In this document: positions 45,401-55,314 of the stretch, one piece after another
How positions within the stretch are numbered: position 1 is the stretch's first letter
Layout of the letters: the number at the start of each line of letters is the position of its first letter
Assembly: GCA_024280885.1 (NCBI GenBank)
Contig: JAJRPF010000021.1
Location: forward strand, 1 to 64,000
Direction: 5' to 3'
Origin: Planctomycetota bacterium
GTDB taxonomy: Bacteria; Planctomycetota; JAJSAM01; JAJVHW01
DNA: 64,000 bases
The notes under the pieces: generated by a model
What the model was told of the DNA's origin: nothing
The model's input: the letters and a program-made list of their open reading frames with translations, nothing else
Database searches by the model: none
Program-made: the position numbers and the translations under genes

Positions 45401-46543
45401 TCAGGCAAGTACAGCGCGCGAGATGACGAGTCGCTGGATCTCGGTCGTGCCTTCGTAGATCTCGGTGATGCGTGCGTCGCGCATGTAGCGCTCCACCGGG
45501 AAGTCCTCGAGGTAGCCCGCGCCGCCGTGGATCTGCACCGCCTCGCGGGCAGAGAAGTTGGCGGTCTGCGACGCCAGCAACTTCGCGCAGGCGGCCTCGG
45601 TGCCATGGGGTTCGCCCTCATCTTTCAGCCACGCCGCGCGCAGCGTCATGAGTTCCGCCGCATCGGTGCGCGCGCGCATCTCGGCGAGCTTGGCGCGAAT
45701 GGCCTGGAACGACGCGATCGGCTTGCCGAACGCGTGGCGCTCCTTGGCGTACTTGACGGAAGCAGCGATCGAAGCACGAGCGATGCCAACGGCCTGCGAA
45801 GCGATTCCGATCCGACCGCCGTCGAGAATCTGCATCGCCAGCGGGAAGCCGCGGCCGATCTCACCGAGCACGTTCGCCTTCGGCACGTGGCAGTTGTCGA
45901 ACACGATCTCGCACGTCGACGACGCGCGAATACCGAGCTTGTCTTCCTTCTTCGAGACGCGGAACCCCTCGGTCCCCTTCTCGACGATGACGCAGGTGAT
46001 GCCGTGGTGCAGCTTCGGTTCGCGCGACGTCCGCACGAACACGATGAACACGTCGGCGTGCGTAGCCGACGTCACCCACAGCTTGGTGCCATCGAGCACG
46101 AGATCGTCGCCGTCTTCCTTCGCCGAGCAGACGAGCGCCGCGGCGTCGGAGCCGCAACCGGCCTCCGAGAGGGAGTACGCGCCGAGTAACTCACCGGCCG
46201 CCATGCGCGGCAGAAAGCGTTTCCGCTGCTCTTCATTGCCGCCCAAGAAGATCGCGTTGCACGCAAGTGAGTTATGCACGGAGAGCGTCACGCCGGTCGA
46301 GGCGCACGCGCGATTCACCTCGATCAAGATGAGAGAGAGTTCGACGTTCCCCAGCCCAGCACCGCCGTACTCCTCGGGCACCGCCACACCGGTGAAGCCG
46401 TACTCGCCCGCGGCCCGGAACCCGTCGATCGGAAACTCCGACGTCAGGTCGCGCGCCGCGGCACCGGGCGCCACGACGTCATCGGCAAATTGGCGCGCTG
46501 CGTCGCGCACCATCTGCTGGTCCTCGTTCAACCGAAAATCCAT
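45401..46543 (-). CDS. acyl-CoA dehydrogenase (butyryl-CoA type)
   Basis: 380 residues, typical length. [20 protein letters not shown], then [12 protein letters not shown] and [11 protein letters not shown], and the catalytic Glu364 in [10 protein letters not shown]. It is closest in feel to short-chain (butyryl-CoA) enzymes. It is a diverged paralogue of the next gene rather than a recent copy. It follows the hydroxyacyl-CoA dehydrogenase gene by 12 bp in the operon. Confidence 0.93.
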   Translation of the reverse strand: MDFRLNEDQQMVRDAARQFADDVVAPGAAARDLTSEFPIDGFRAAGEYGFTGVAVPEEYGGAGLGNVELSLILIEVNRACASTGVTLSVHNSLACNAIFLGGNEEQRKRFLPRMAAGELLGAYSLSEAGCGSDAAALVCSAKEDGDDLVLDGTKLWVTSATHADVFIVFVRTSREPKLHHGITCVIVEKGTEGFRVSKKEDKLGIRASSTCEIVFDNCHVPKANVLGEIGRGFPLAMQILDGGRIGIASQAVGIARASIAASVKYAKERHAFGKPIASFQAIRAKLAEMRARTDAAELMTLRAAWLKDEGEPHGTEAACAKLLASQTANFSAREAVQIHGGAGYLEDFPVERYMRDARITEIYEGTTEIQRLVISRAVLA

Positions 46544-46555
46544 CGAAGTGCTCCG

Positions 46556-47410
46556 CTACTCGTAGGTGTAGAAACCGCGCCCACTCTTACGCCCGAGAAG
46601 ACCAGCCGCGACCATCCGCTTCAGCAGCGGGCACGGACGGTACTTTGGATCGCCGATTTCGGTATGCAGGACGTTCAGGATCGACAGGCAGATGTCGAGT
46701 CCGATGAAGTCTGCCAATTGCAGCGGCCCCATCGGGTGGTTGCAACCGAGCTTCATCACGCCGTCGATCGAGGGCGCATCGGCGACCCCTTCCATCAGCG
46801 CAAAGCACGCCTCGTTGATCATCGGCATCAGGATGCGGTTCGCAACGAAACCGGGGAAGTCATTGGCCTCAAGCGGCGTCTTCCCGAGCGCTGTGCACTC
46901 GGCCATGATCGTCGCCAGCGTCTCGTCGTTCGTGAGTTGACCGCGGATGACCTCGACCAACTTCATGATCGGCACCGGGTTCATGAAATGCATGCCGATG
47001 ACCTGTCCCGGACGCGTTGTCGCCGCGCCGATCACCGTGATCGAGATCGACGACGTATTCGAAGCGAGGATTGCGTCGGGCTTGCAGATCGTATCGAGCC
47101 GTCCGAACAGCTCGGTCTTGACGGCGGCGTTCTCGACGATCGCCTCGACGACCAGGTCGCAGTCGCCCAATGCATCGACATCCGCGCCCGTCGAGATCCG
47201 GCCCATCACTTCGCCAGCGAGCGCATCCGCATCGAGTTCCTTCTTCGTCGCGAAGCGGCGCACGGACTTCTCGATCCGCGCCAGCGCCTTCTCGAGCGCG
47301 GCCGGCACCATGTCGATCAGCACGACTTCGCGCCCCTTCGAGGCGAAGACCTGCGCGATCCCGTTGCCCATCGTCCCGGCGCCGATCACGCCGACCTTCT
47401 TGATCTCCAT
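46556..47410 (-). CDS. hbd: 3-hydroxybutyryl-CoA dehydrogenase
   Basis: 284 residues, the size of the stand-alone (Hbd/PaaH) enzyme. The NAD-binding Rossmann start is VGVIGAGTMGNGIAQ. The catalytic His lies in GMHFMNPVP, followed by NDFPGFVANRILMPMINEA and the C-terminal GRKSGRGFYTYE. It oxidises 3-hydroxyacyl-CoA to 3-ketoacyl-CoA. It sits between thiolase and the dehydrogenases, so the operon covers acyl-CoA oxidation except an enoyl-CoA hydratase, which is missing here. Confidence 0.95.
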   Translation of the reverse strand: MEIKKVGVIGAGTMGNGIAQVFASKGREVVLIDMVPAALEKALARIEKSVRRFATKKELDADALAGEVMGRISTGADVDALGDCDLVVEAIVENAAVKTELFGRLDTICKPDAILASNTSSISITVIGAATTRPGQVIGMHFMNPVPIMKLVEVIRGQLTNDETLATIMAECTALGKTPLEANDFPGFVANRILMPMINEACFALMEGVADAPSIDGVMKLGCNHPMGPLQLADFIGLDICLSILNVLHTEIGDPKYRPCPLLKRMVAAGLLGRKSGRGFYTYE

Positions 47411-47512
47411 CGTCTCGTCTCCGTCTGTCAGTTTCTTGGATGTCAGTTGCGGAAGCAGCAGAGAAGTCGGGCCAGCGCGATCGCCAGACCGACTCCCGTC
47501 ACGCGGAACGGC

Positions 47513-48697
47513 TCAGCAGCGCTCGACCGCGATGGCTACGGCGTTGCCGCCGCCGAGGCAGAGACCCGCAATGCCCGTCTTGCCGCCCGTGTCCTCGAGC
47601 GCCGTCAGCAACGTGCTCAGGATACGCGCGCCGGACGCGCCGATCGGGTGACCGAGCGCCACGGCACCGCCGAAGATGTTGACCTTCGCCGGGTCGAGGC
47701 CGAGCTCGCGGCCGACGGCGATCGACGCCACGGCGAACGGCTCGTTCAACTCGTAGAGATCGTAGGACGCCGCGTCGGTGCCCGTCTTCTTCCACAGTTT
47801 CTTGACCGCGTCCACCGGCGCCATCATGACCCACTCGGGCGCCATGCCGCCGGTCGCGTAGCCAGTGATCTTCGCGATCGGATCGAGGCCGAGTTCGCGC
47901 GCCTTTTCGGCCGATGCGATCACCATCGCGCAGGCGCCATCGTTGATCGACGACGCGTTCGCCGCGGTGACCGATCCCGCCTCGCGATCGAAGGCGGGAC
48001 GCAACTTGGCGAGCGACTCGACCGTAACGCCTTCGCGCGGCCCCTCGTCGCGATCGACGATCGTCACCTTGCCCTTACGGCCCTTCACCTCGACCGAGCA
48101 GACCTCGTTCGCGAACTTCCCGGCGTCCCACGCGGCGACGGCGCGGCGGTGGCTCTCGGCGGCGAACTCGTCCTGGGCGGTGCGGCCGATCTCGTATTTC
48201 TTCGCGACGAGCTCGCCCGTGTTGCCCATGTGGAAGTCGTTGTAGACGTCCCAGAGACCATCCTGGATCATCGCATCGAGCAACTGGCCGTGGCCGAGTC
48301 GCATGCCGTCGCGCGCCTTCGGAACGAGGTACGGCGCGTTCGTCATCGACTCCATGCCGCCGGCGACGATCAGATCCGCGTCGCCACATTTGATCGCCTG
48401 CGCCGCGAGCATCACGGCCTTCATGCCGGAACCGCAGACCTTGTTGATCGTGACCGAGCCGGCCTCGTCGGGAATGCCCGCTCCACGCGCAGCCTGGCGC
48501 GCCGGGTTCTGCCCCACGCCGGCCTGAAGCACGTTGCCCATGATGCACTCGTCCACGAGCGCCGGATCGATCTCGCGCTTGGCGAGCGCAGCCTGGATTG
48601 CAAGCGTCCCGAGTTGCGGCGCCCGGAACGACGACAGGCCGCCCTGGAAGCGGCCGATCGGCGTGCGGGCGTACGAGAGAATCACGACTTCGCGCAT
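47513..48697 (-). CDS. acetyl-CoA C-acetyltransferase (thiolase)
   Basis: 394 residues. Catalytic Cys88 in [10 protein letters not shown], His350 in [11 protein letters not shown] and Cys380 in GLCLGGGNA complete the thiolase set. It cleaves or condenses acetoacetyl-CoA. First gene of the operon; the ATG at 48697 is preceded by AGGAG, which decides against the 33-codon upstream extension. It is divergent from the esterase gene, with about 200 bp between that should hold the operon promoter. Confidence 0.95.
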   Translation of the reverse strand: MREVVILSYARTPIGRFQGGLSSFRAPQLGTLAIQAALAKREIDPALVDECIMGNVLQAGVGQNPARQAARGAGIPDEAGSVTINKVCGSGMKAVMLAAQAIKCGDADLIVAGGMESMTNAPYLVPKARDGMRLGHGQLLDAMIQDGLWDVYNDFHMGNTGELVAKKYEIGRTAQDEFAAESHRRAVAAWDAGKFANEVCSVEVKGRKGKVTIVDRDEGPREGVTVESLAKLRPAFDREAGSVTAANASSINDGACAMVIASAEKARELGLDPIAKITGYATGGMAPEWVMMAPVDAVKKLWKKTGTDAASYDLYELNEPFAVASIAVGRELGLDPAKVNIFGGAVALGHPIGASGARILSTLLTALEDTGGKTGIAGLCLGGGNAVAIAVERC

Positions 48698-48903
48698 GAG
48701 GGACTCCTGGAGGTGACGCTCGCCGAGGGGGAGACAACGAGCAGGGAGACGCGCATCGTCTCCGGGGATCGCCGATCGCGCTGTGACTGCGATCATGCCT
48801 GGCGAGCCGCAGATCTTATGTGTGCGAGCCTTCTTCGCCCACGAAAGCGGAGTCCGGAGGCCCCTCCCTGAGCCTGGGACGACGCATCGAGTAGGATCCT
48901 GGG

Positions 48904-49692
48904 ATGCATGCCCTCAGCCGCAGTCTCCTCGTCCTCGCCACTCTCATGCTCACCGCCGCACCGGTCGCGCTTCTGGCCGCCGACGACGCGCCCAAGCTCC
49001 CGAAGTGGAAGAAGGGCGTCCAGGAGGGCGTCGTCGAAATCGACGGCAAGAAAGAGGCATTCGTCGCGCTCGTGCCGAAGGGCTACTCGCCGAAGAAGGA
49101 GTGGCCCGTCGTCCTGCTCCTGCACGGCAATGGCGGCAAGGCCGCGAGCTTCCTCAACACGGTGAAGTCCGCCGCAGGAAAGAAGCCCCCGCTCCTCATC
49201 AGCCTCGAACGCTGCGACAACAACCAGGACGCTGTCGGCTACGCACCGAAGTACCTGGAAGCGCTGCGCGCGCAGTTCTCCATCGACGACGCCAACGTCT
49301 ATGCGCTCGGCTTCTCCGGCGGCGGCTTCCGGCTCTGGGACGACATCGTGTGCAAGGCCGACGTGCTGCCGAAGTTCCGCGGCGTCATTCTCTTCGGTTC
49401 CGCCCGCCAGAGCTTCGACCCACCGGAGAAGCCCGAGAACGCCCCCACCGTGATCCTGGTCGGCGACCCGAAGGACAGCAACTTCACGAAGACAGCGCCC
49501 GCCGGCGAGAAGGCACTCGCCGATCGCGGCTACGAGGTGATCGTCCTCGAACACCGCGGCGGACACTCGGTCGCACGCAAGGAGTTGGAGGAGGTCTTCG
49601 AGTGGATCGCCGCCATCGTCAAGGGCAAGAAAACCGACCTGGCCACGCGCCGGGTGGACAATGGCGACAAGAAGAAGAAGAAGAAGCGGTAG
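48904..49692 (+). CDS. secreted alpha/beta-hydrolase (esterase-like)
   Basis: 262 residues. Signal peptide to about LLAADDA. The fold shows LLLHGNGG (oxyanion strand), nucleophile elbow GFSGGG (Ser138), an acidic region in VGDPKD and the His in HRGGHS, so the triad is complete. It resembles phospholipase/carboxylesterase or polyhydroxybutyrate-depolymerase-type enzymes. The C-terminus is a run of lysines (DKKKKKKR). It converges with the Wzz-like gene. Confidence 0.83.
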   Translation: MHALSRSLLVLATLMLTAAPVALLAADDAPKLPKWKKGVQEGVVEIDGKKEAFVALVPKGYSPKKEWPVVLLLHGNGGKAASFLNTVKSAAGKKPPLLISLERCDNNQDAVGYAPKYLEALRAQFSIDDANVYALGFSGGGFRLWDDIVCKADVLPKFRGVILFGSARQSFDPPEKPENAPTVILVGDPKDSNFTKTAPAGEKALADRGYEVIVLEHRGGHSVARKELEEVFEWIAAIVKGKKTDLATRRVDNGDKKKKKKR

Positions 49693-49726
49693 ACGGCCCC
49701 CGCCGCGCGGATCGTAGGCGACGCGA

Positions 49727-50509
49727 TCAGCGCTTCAGCGCCACCGTCGATCCGATCCCGAGCACCAAACCGATCAATCCGCCGAGCGCCGCGAGCGCGG
49801 GCCCACTGCGTTTGTAGGGCGCCGTCGGAGTGGAGGCGGGGGAAACGAGTTGCGCGCGCGCAGCAGCGCGCGACTCTGACTCTGCGCGCAGTCGCACAAT
49901 GCGCTCGTCCACGTAACGAAGCTGCGCCCTCGCGTCCTCCAGTCGCACAGCCGGGGCTTCCTCAGCGGAGTCGCCGACGCCGCCATCCCGGGTTGCCGAG
50001 GCCCGGCGAGCGGTCAGATCTTCGATCTCGCTCGTGAGTTCGCCTGCGCGTGCCCCAAGGGCGCGCAGCCGTCCTCGCATCTCGCCGCCGCCGTTGACCG
50101 CGTCGACGCAAGACGCGGAGACCGACGCCGCGGCGGCGCGGGCAACTGCCGGATCCGGATGCTCAAATACGATGTCGACAAGATACTGACCGCGGCGCTG
50201 CGAGACGTTCAGGCGGGTCAAGAACTCATCAGAGGTCATCGTCCGCTCTGCCGCACCGAGTTCCTTCCAGGACGCTTCGTTCAGCGCGAGAACCGCGATG
50301 CGACGTGAGGAAAAGAGCGCGACCTGCGACGCACGCCACGCCCGCTCGCCTGCTTGCTCAGATACGGGCCCATTCACGTGAAAAACAACGGCAGACTCGG
50401 GGGGTACGACTTCGAGGACAGCCACCGAGCGATACTCGGTCCCCGCGCACCACCACCCGATCACCGCTCCACATGCGGCAACGACAACTCCGACCACGAG
50501 ACGCTTCAT
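49727..50509 (-). CDS. Wzz-like chain-length-determinant-type membrane protein
   Basis: 260 residues with a transmembrane helix at each end (LVVGVVVAACGAVIGWW and LAALGGLIGLVLGIGSTVAL) and a periplasmic part containing VAVLEVVPPES near the start and a coiled coil (about 150-225). This is the topology of polysaccharide co-polymerases. The Pro-rich stretch before the second helix (SPASTPTAPYKRSGP) fits the family. No tyrosine-kinase domain. GGAGGA precedes the ATG. No polysaccharide genes are adjacent, so the role is inferred from shape. Confidence 0.65.
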   Translation of the reverse strand: MKRLVVGVVVAACGAVIGWWCAGTEYRSVAVLEVVPPESAVVFHVNGPVSEQAGERAWRASQVALFSSRRIAVLALNEASWKELGAAERTMTSDEFLTRLNVSQRRGQYLVDIVFEHPDPAVARAAAASVSASCVDAVNGGGEMRGRLRALGARAGELTSEIEDLTARRASATRDGGVGDSAEEAPAVRLEDARAQLRYVDERIVRLRAESESRAAARAQLVSPASTPTAPYKRSGPALAALGGLIGLVLGIGSTVALKR

Positions 50510-50649
50510 CGATCTCCTCCTTGCACTCCAACGCCCGGAATTCTGCACGACAACGAACAACGGCGCAACTCGCGAGACGGTGCGCATCCCCGCAGCTCCC
50601 GTCTCACGAGATGAAGAACGTCGCATACAATGCACGGCAGGAGGGACTG

Positions 50650-50889
50650 ATGGCTCTTGATGAGAATCGAATTGACGACGCGGTCCTGGCCCTGCTGTAT
50701 CTGACTGTGATGGACGATCGCGGCAACTGGCGCGCGTGGAAGTCCCACCCGTGGGACGCACTCGACCGGCTCTACGAGAAGGGCCTGATCTCCAATCCCC
50801 GGTCAAAGGCCAAGTCGGTCGTCTTGAGCCACGAGGCGATGCAGCGCTCCAAGGAGTTGGCCACCGAACTCTTCGGTCAGCGCGCGTAG
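50650..50889 (+). CDS. DUF6429-like small protein
   Basis: 79 residues: DENRIDDAVLALLYLTVMDD, WRAWKSHPWDALDRLYEKGL, ISNPRSKAKSVVLSHE. This matches the DUF6429 pattern of small proteins of unknown function, probably a winged-helix-like fold (inference). A perfect AGGAGG lies just upstream of the ATG at 50650, which decides the start against the Met 13 codons earlier. Confidence 0.85.
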   Translation: MALDENRIDDAVLALLYLTVMDDRGNWRAWKSHPWDALDRLYEKGLISNPRSKAKSVVLSHEAMQRSKELATELFGQRA

Positions 50890-51034
50890 AGAGCTCGGCG
50901 CGGCGCCACTAATCCGAACCGCGGTAACACCGACGCGTTGCCAGGCGGTGACGGAACAAGCGCGGCGGTCGCGGCCTCTGGATTGCAGCGGTGGGGCGGC
51001 CGATCGCCCGTCTATCGTTCAGTTGGAGGCTCCC

Positions 51035-52768
51035 ATGCGCTGCTCGCCCACCATCGCCGCTCTCGTGCTCCTTGCCGCCGTGCCCCTCAGCGCGCACGCT
51101 GACGAGGCCACGGCGTACCCGACGAGCGTCGGCGACTCCGTCGACGGGCGCGGCACCGCCTATTGGCCCGTGCGCGTGCGCTCGCTGGACCGCATCGACT
51201 GGACGTATCGCGGCGGGAAGTTACCGGGGATGATGACGCCGGGCCACGACGGCAGTTTGCGACTCATGGCCGGCGCGGGTCATCTCCGAGCGATCGATCC
51301 CGCGACCGGCAAGCACACCTGGGTGTCGACGTCGAACCCGAGGTTCTGGAACTACTCGAGCTGCGTCACCGGCGCGGACGGCACAGCGTACTTCGGCAAC
51401 CATGCGTTCGTCACCGCCACCGACGCGACGGGCGAGCGGTTGTGGCGGACTGAACTCCGCGCGTCCTGGATCCACCGCCCACCCGCGCTCTCTCCAGACG
51501 GTAAGACGCTCTACCTCGTCTCGGACGCGATCGGCCTCGTATCGCTCGACGCCGCCACAGGCAACGTCAACTGGCTCCGGCGCGACTGGACGTCGCCCTG
51601 GGCCTCGCTCACGTTCGATCCAGCGGGTCGGGTGCTCATAGGTACCGGCCACACGGTCACGTGCTTCGACCACAAGGGCGCGAAGTTGTGGCAGCTGAAG
51701 AATGGAATGCGCGATCTCATGGTGACCGGTGACCTCCTGCTCGGAACGGCCTCTACCGCCGGCGAGGTGCGCTGCGTCGACCTGCGCACGCGCAAGTTCG
51801 TGTGGCGCCGGACGATCGAGCCGAATATCACCGGCATGGCGCTCGGAGACGACCGGCGGCTGCGCGTGACGCACGCGTCGGGAGTGATGACGTGCCTGGA
51901 CCTGAGAGGTGGCGTTCGCTGGACGACGCGCGTCTCGGACGTCGGCCTCACGCGCCCCGCGACGGCCCTCGGTGGTGACGCGCTCACCGTCGACCTGCAG
52001 GGGACGCTCTATCTGGTCGACCGCGGCGGACGCGTGCAACAGTCGCTCGCCACAGGCAAGCCCCCGTTCCGATGGCGCCCCGCGGTGGGGCCGGATGGCG
52101 CAGTGTACGTCACGCAAGACGATCAAGTGGTCCGAGTCAGCGGCGACGAACGACCGCTCGCGCCACTGCCGCTATCCAGCGAGATGGTCGTCGTGGCGGA
52201 CGACTTCGTCGTCGACGTCTGGGTGAATGGGCAACCGCTGCCGCGGGCCTCGCGCACGATGCTGGCGGAAGTCCACGGGGCGATGACGGAGAGGATCAAC
52301 GTCGACCTCGACGCGGGCGATTGGATCGTGTTCCACGTCGTCGCCAACCGCCAGTGCTGGAACGCCGCGTCGTACTTCGGTGTCTACGCAACAGCGCCCG
52401 ATGACGCGCCCGCGTTCTCGTCGACGACGCGCGGAAACTGGTCCTACTGCGACGACGTGTCCCGAGTGAGCGCGTTCATCTCGGAGCGCGATGCGGGCGC
52501 GGACCAACTGGCCGTGGCACCGCGAAATCCCTGGCACGACGCCGGCCGGCTCTGGCGCACGCACATCGGCCGGGAGTTCCCGGGCGAACCGGTCTGGGGG
52601 GCTGCGCCGAGCACGTGGATCAAGTGCATCGTCCCCGCGCGCATGGCCACCGAGCAGACGCTCACGCTCCCCGCGCGACGCTCGATCGAAGAGGATTACG
52701 GAGAGCCGTGGCCCGCTCCGCCGAGCCCCGCCGAGAGGAACCCGCCTCCCCCTCCGGACGGGCGCTGA
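51035..52768 (+). CDS. secreted PQQ-type beta-propeller protein
   Basis: 577 residues. Signal peptide (MRCSPTIAALVLLAAVPLSA), then a chain of PQQ-like blades, for example LRAIDPATGKHTWVS, YFGNHAFVTATDATGERLWR, LVSLDAATGNVNW and TCFDHKGAKLWQL, to about residue 395. The C-terminal part (about 400-550) resembles an Ig/galactose-binding-like domain (VVDVWVNGQPLPRASR, DAGDWIVFHVV) and ends in a Pro-rich tail. BamB-like and dehydrogenase propellers share these blades; no PQQ cofactor residues can be argued. TTGGAGG precedes the ATG. Confidence 0.78.
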   Translation: MRCSPTIAALVLLAAVPLSAHADEATAYPTSVGDSVDGRGTAYWPVRVRSLDRIDWTYRGGKLPGMMTPGHDGSLRLMAGAGHLRAIDPATGKHTWVSTSNPRFWNYSSCVTGADGTAYFGNHAFVTATDATGERLWRTELRASWIHRPPALSPDGKTLYLVSDAIGLVSLDAATGNVNWLRRDWTSPWASLTFDPAGRVLIGTGHTVTCFDHKGAKLWQLKNGMRDLMVTGDLLLGTASTAGEVRCVDLRTRKFVWRRTIEPNITGMALGDDRRLRVTHASGVMTCLDLRGGVRWTTRVSDVGLTRPATALGGDALTVDLQGTLYLVDRGGRVQQSLATGKPPFRWRPAVGPDGAVYVTQDDQVVRVSGDERPLAPLPLSSEMVVVADDFVVDVWVNGQPLPRASRTMLAEVHGAMTERINVDLDAGDWIVFHVVANRQCWNAASYFGVYATAPDDAPAFSSTTRGNWSYCDDVSRVSAFISERDAGADQLAVAPRNPWHDAGRLWRTHIGREFPGEPVWGAAPSTWIKCIVPARMATEQTLTLPARRSIEEDYGEPWPAPPSPAERNPPPPPDGR

Positions 52769-52833
52769 CTGCGAAACGACGGTCGTTCGTAGCGGCAGCA
52801 CGCTGCATCCGTGGCTGGCCTGGGAGTAGACGA

Positions 52834-53358
52834 ATGAACGTGACGATCCGACGCCTGCAATCCGACGACTCGGCTCTGTATCGCGATATCCGCCTGTGTT
52901 CGCTGGCCGAGGACCCGACCGCGTTCCTCGCGAGCCGCCGGGAAGACGAGGCTCGGCCGATGTCGGAGTGGCGCACGCGTCTCGGCGGGGCAACGGACTC
53001 CGCCGTCTTCGGCGCGTTCGCGAACGACGCGCTTGTCGGCATCTGCGGAGTCCGTCGTCCGTCCCGCGACAAGGTCCGGCACCGGGCGCAAATCTGGGGC
53101 ATGTACGTCGCCCCCGAAACACGACGCCACGGCGCGGGCCGAGCGCTACTCCGCGCAGCGATCGAACACGCGCGCTCCATCCCGGCAGTCGACGTCGTCA
53201 CGCTCTCGGTCAACTGCAGCAACCTGGCGGCGCGCTCCCTCTACATCGATGCCGGCTTCGTTCCGTGGGGCATCGACCGCGACGCATTCCGCGTAGACGG
53301 CGTCGCTCAGGACGAGGAACACATGAGCCGCACGTTCGAATCGCGCGCCCCGCACTGA
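52834..53358 (+). CDS. GNAT N-acetyltransferase
   Basis: 174 residues. N-terminal VTIRRLQSDDSALYRDIRL, motif A IWGMYVAPETRRHGAGRALL (acetyl-CoA pyrophosphate loop RRHGAG) and motif B LSVNCSNLAARSLYIDAGF. The substrate is unknown. The ATG lies eight bases after GGGAG. Confidence 0.9.
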   Translation: MNVTIRRLQSDDSALYRDIRLCSLAEDPTAFLASRREDEARPMSEWRTRLGGATDSAVFGAFANDALVGICGVRRPSRDKVRHRAQIWGMYVAPETRRHGAGRALLRAAIEHARSIPAVDVVTLSVNCSNLAARSLYIDAGFVPWGIDRDAFRVDGVAQDEEHMSRTFESRAPH

Positions 53359-53396
53359 CACGCTGCACTGACAAGTGCCCGCATCGCCCGATCGAC

Positions 53397-53591
53397 CTAC
53401 GCGAGCGCGCGCCGCACCGTCTTGAGCGAGATGTAGAGGTGCAGCAGATCGTCCACGAGGGAGTGGAATTCGTAGCGCGCGTAGAACCCGTGCGCGCGTT
53501 CGTTCGTCGCAACAACCTCGGCGCCCCAGATTCCGATCTCGGGCGCCGCGTCGAGGGCTTTGCGAAGCGCATGGAGAAGAAGCCGCTCACG
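53397..53591 (-). pseudogene. truncated GNAT acetyltransferase, C-terminal fragment
   Basis: Sixty-four codons encode RLLLHALRKALDAAPEIGIW, then GAEVVATNERAHGFYARYEF and HSLVDDLLHLYISLKTVRRA ending at TAG. This is the C-terminal third of a TacT-like GNAT (as in DUF1778-GNAT toxin-antitoxin pairs). Upstream, coherent protein sequence stops where R4 copy B begins (about 53596), so the acetyl-CoA loop and N-terminus are missing. Probably inactive; no antitoxin gene is present. Confidence 0.75.
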
Positions 53592-53595
53592 ACAA

Positions 53596-53841
53596 CGCTG
53601 GAAACGAGAGCGACTGGCGCGGGTTGTGCGTCAGCACGACGCGTGACGGTCGCGGTGAGGCGTAGGGAGTGAATTCCGCCTGCGAAACCCCACCCTGGCG
53701 ACGCGTTCACTCCGACGTCGCGGCTCCGACCCGATGCGGGGCACCGGGCCCCGAGCGCAGCCCCGGTTGAAGCAGTCGGAGCCGCGACGGGAGCCGAACA
53801 TGCGAGCGAGAGCGAGCGGGGAGCCGGAGGCGACCCAAACG
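53596..53841 (-). repeat. R4 interspersed repeat, copy B
   Basis: It shares the extended head (CTGGAAACGAGAGCG, then TTGTGCG and CAGCAC) with copy C, and the core blocks ATTCCGCCTGCGAAACCCC and CCCCGGTTGAAGCAG. The terminal hairpin is degenerate. It ends 12 bp from the terminator of the SIS gene. Confidence 0.8.
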
Positions 53842-53852
53842 AGATACCGCGA

Positions 53853-53887
53853 GCTTGAGCATCCCGCCTTCGGCGGGCGACTCAAGC
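53853..53887 (-). terminator. terminator of the pyrK-SIS operon
   Basis: Stem GCTTGAG/CTCAAGC (7 bp) plus inner CCCGCC/GGCGGG (6 bp) with a 3-base loop, starting five bases past the SIS gene stop. No T-tract. Confidence 0.75.
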
Positions 53888-53892
53888 GGGCT

Positions 53893-54438
53893 TTACTCAA
53901 GCTGCGTATGCTGCTTCGCCATCTCGCGCTCGGACACGCCGAGTTTCTTCATTGCGAGCAGCACGAGCGCGTCGCAGTAGAGCAGCAGGCTCTGCTCGAA
54001 GATGGTGCCCATCGGCAACTGGCTCTTGCCGCCCTTCTCGACGGCGATCTGGAAGACGTAGTCCGCCTGCATCGCGAGTGGGGTGTCGGCGTACATCGTG
54101 ATGACGGCGGCCTCGGCCTCGGCCTCGTGAGCCTTGTCGATGTAGGTGCGCAGCGAGCGGGATCGGCCGTAGCGCGAGCAGCAGATGAGGAGGTCACCGA
54201 GGCCGATCGAAGGCGTTGTCGTCTCCCCAACGACGAAGACCTGCATCTGGAGGTGCATCAGGCGCATCGAGAACGCGCGCGCCATGAGCCCGCTGCGGCC
54301 CATGCCAGCGACGAAGATGCGCTTGGCCTTCGCCATGCGGCAAACGAGCGCGTCCATCTCGACGGGATCGACGTGCGACGTCACCTCCGCAAGTTCGGAG
54401 AGGATTGCGGCTAGTGGATGGAGCGAATCAGGTCCCAA
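53893..54438 (-). CDS. SIS-domain sugar-phosphate isomerase (HxlB-like)
   Basis: 181 residues, the size of 6-phospho-3-hexuloisomerase. KRIFVAGMGRSGLMARAFSM and RLMHLQMQVFVVGETTTPSI are signature SIS segments, with DLLICCSRYGRSRSLRTYID and a C-terminal FEQSLLLYCDALVLLAMKKL. HxlB interconverts hexulose-6-phosphate and fructose-6-phosphate; no hxlA is present, so the substrate is open. No ATG fits: the family's N-terminal helix is retained only from a TTG at 54438, inside the last 28 bases of pyrK. Confidence 0.8.
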   Translation of the reverse strand: MGPDSLHPLAAILSELAEVTSHVDPVEMDALVCRMAKAKRIFVAGMGRSGLMARAFSMRLMHLQMQVFVVGETTTPSIGLGDLLICCSRYGRSRSLRTYIDKAHEAEAEAAVITMYADTPLAMQADYVFQIAVEKGGKSQLPMGTIFEQSLLLYCDALVLLAMKKLGVSEREMAKQHTQLE

Positions 54439-55277
54439 CGGATCGCCTCGACAGGAAAGACCGGCCCTTCCACGCACGACTTGCCATAGCGGAAGCCGTC
54501 GGGATGGTTGTCCGACCGTAGCGGCACGACGCAGCCCGCGCACGCGCCGTATCCGCACGGCATCGACTCCTCGGTCGAGACCTGGCAGGCGAATTCGAGC
54601 CCCTCGGCGCGCTTCTGCTCCACCAGCGACGCGAGCGACTTGAACATCGGGTTCGGGCCGCACGCGAGAACGCGCACACCCGACGCGAGCAGCGGATCGA
54701 GCAACTGCGTGACGTAGCCCTGATGCCCGAGGCTGCCGTCGTCAGTCGCGATCTGCACGTCGCAACCGAGCGCCGCGATCTCGTCGGCGAGGTAGACGAA
54801 GTCCTTGTTGCGGCCGCCGACAAGGTAGGTCAGCCGCTGCTCCGCCGACCGCGCGCGCAGGAAGCGCGCAACGTAGAGGAAGGGCGCGGCGCCGATGCCG
54901 CCCGCCACCATGATCATGTGCTCGTCGGGCGTCCCGAGGTCGTACGGGTTGCCGAGCGGGCCGAGGAAGCCGATCTCCTCGCCGACGACGCGCTTGGTGA
55001 GCGCCAGCGTCCCGACGCCGATCACGACTTGGAGCACGACCAATCCGACCGGCTCGCCCCCCTCGTAAATCAGATCGCAGATGCTGAACGCGCGTGAGAG
55101 CAGCGGATCGAGCCCCTGCCGACAGCGCAGCATGAGGAATTGCCCGGGCGTCGCGGACCGGGCGAACTCGGGGCAGCGAATCTCGAGCCGCCAGCAGTCG
55201 GGAGCCACCTCGACGTTGCCGGTGACAATCCCGACGCGCATCTGCGCGGAGGACGTGGAGGAACAGGTCGCGTTCAT
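54411..55277 (-). CDS. pyrK: dihydroorotate dehydrogenase electron-transfer subunit
   Basis: About 288 residues (277 if the internal Met before RVGIV is used). FAD-binding beta barrel with LLSRAFSIC, NAD-binding part with MVAGGIGAAPFLYVARFL, and a C-terminal [2Fe-2S] site CGYGACAGC plus the fourth Cys in GKSCVEGP. PyrK passes electrons from the PyrD flavin to NAD+ in pyrimidine synthesis. pyrD is not in the window. Related ferredoxin-NADP reductase-like subunits look alike. Confidence 0.88.
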   Translation of the reverse strand: MNATCSSTSSAQMRVGIVTGNVEVAPDCWRLEIRCPEFARSATPGQFLMLRCRQGLDPLLSRAFSICDLIYEGGEPVGLVVLQVVIGVGTLALTKRVVGEEIGFLGPLGNPYDLGTPDEHMIMVAGGIGAAPFLYVARFLRARSAEQRLTYLVGGRNKDFVYLADEIAALGCDVQIATDDGSLGHQGYVTQLLDPLLASGVRVLACGPNPMFKSLASLVEQKRAEGLEFACQVSTEESMPCGYGACAGCVVPLRSDNHPDGFRYGKSCVEGPVFPVEAIRWDLIRSIH

Positions 55278-55314
55278 GGCACGGATCGTAGCGGCTGTCG
55301 CCCACGGTGCACTG

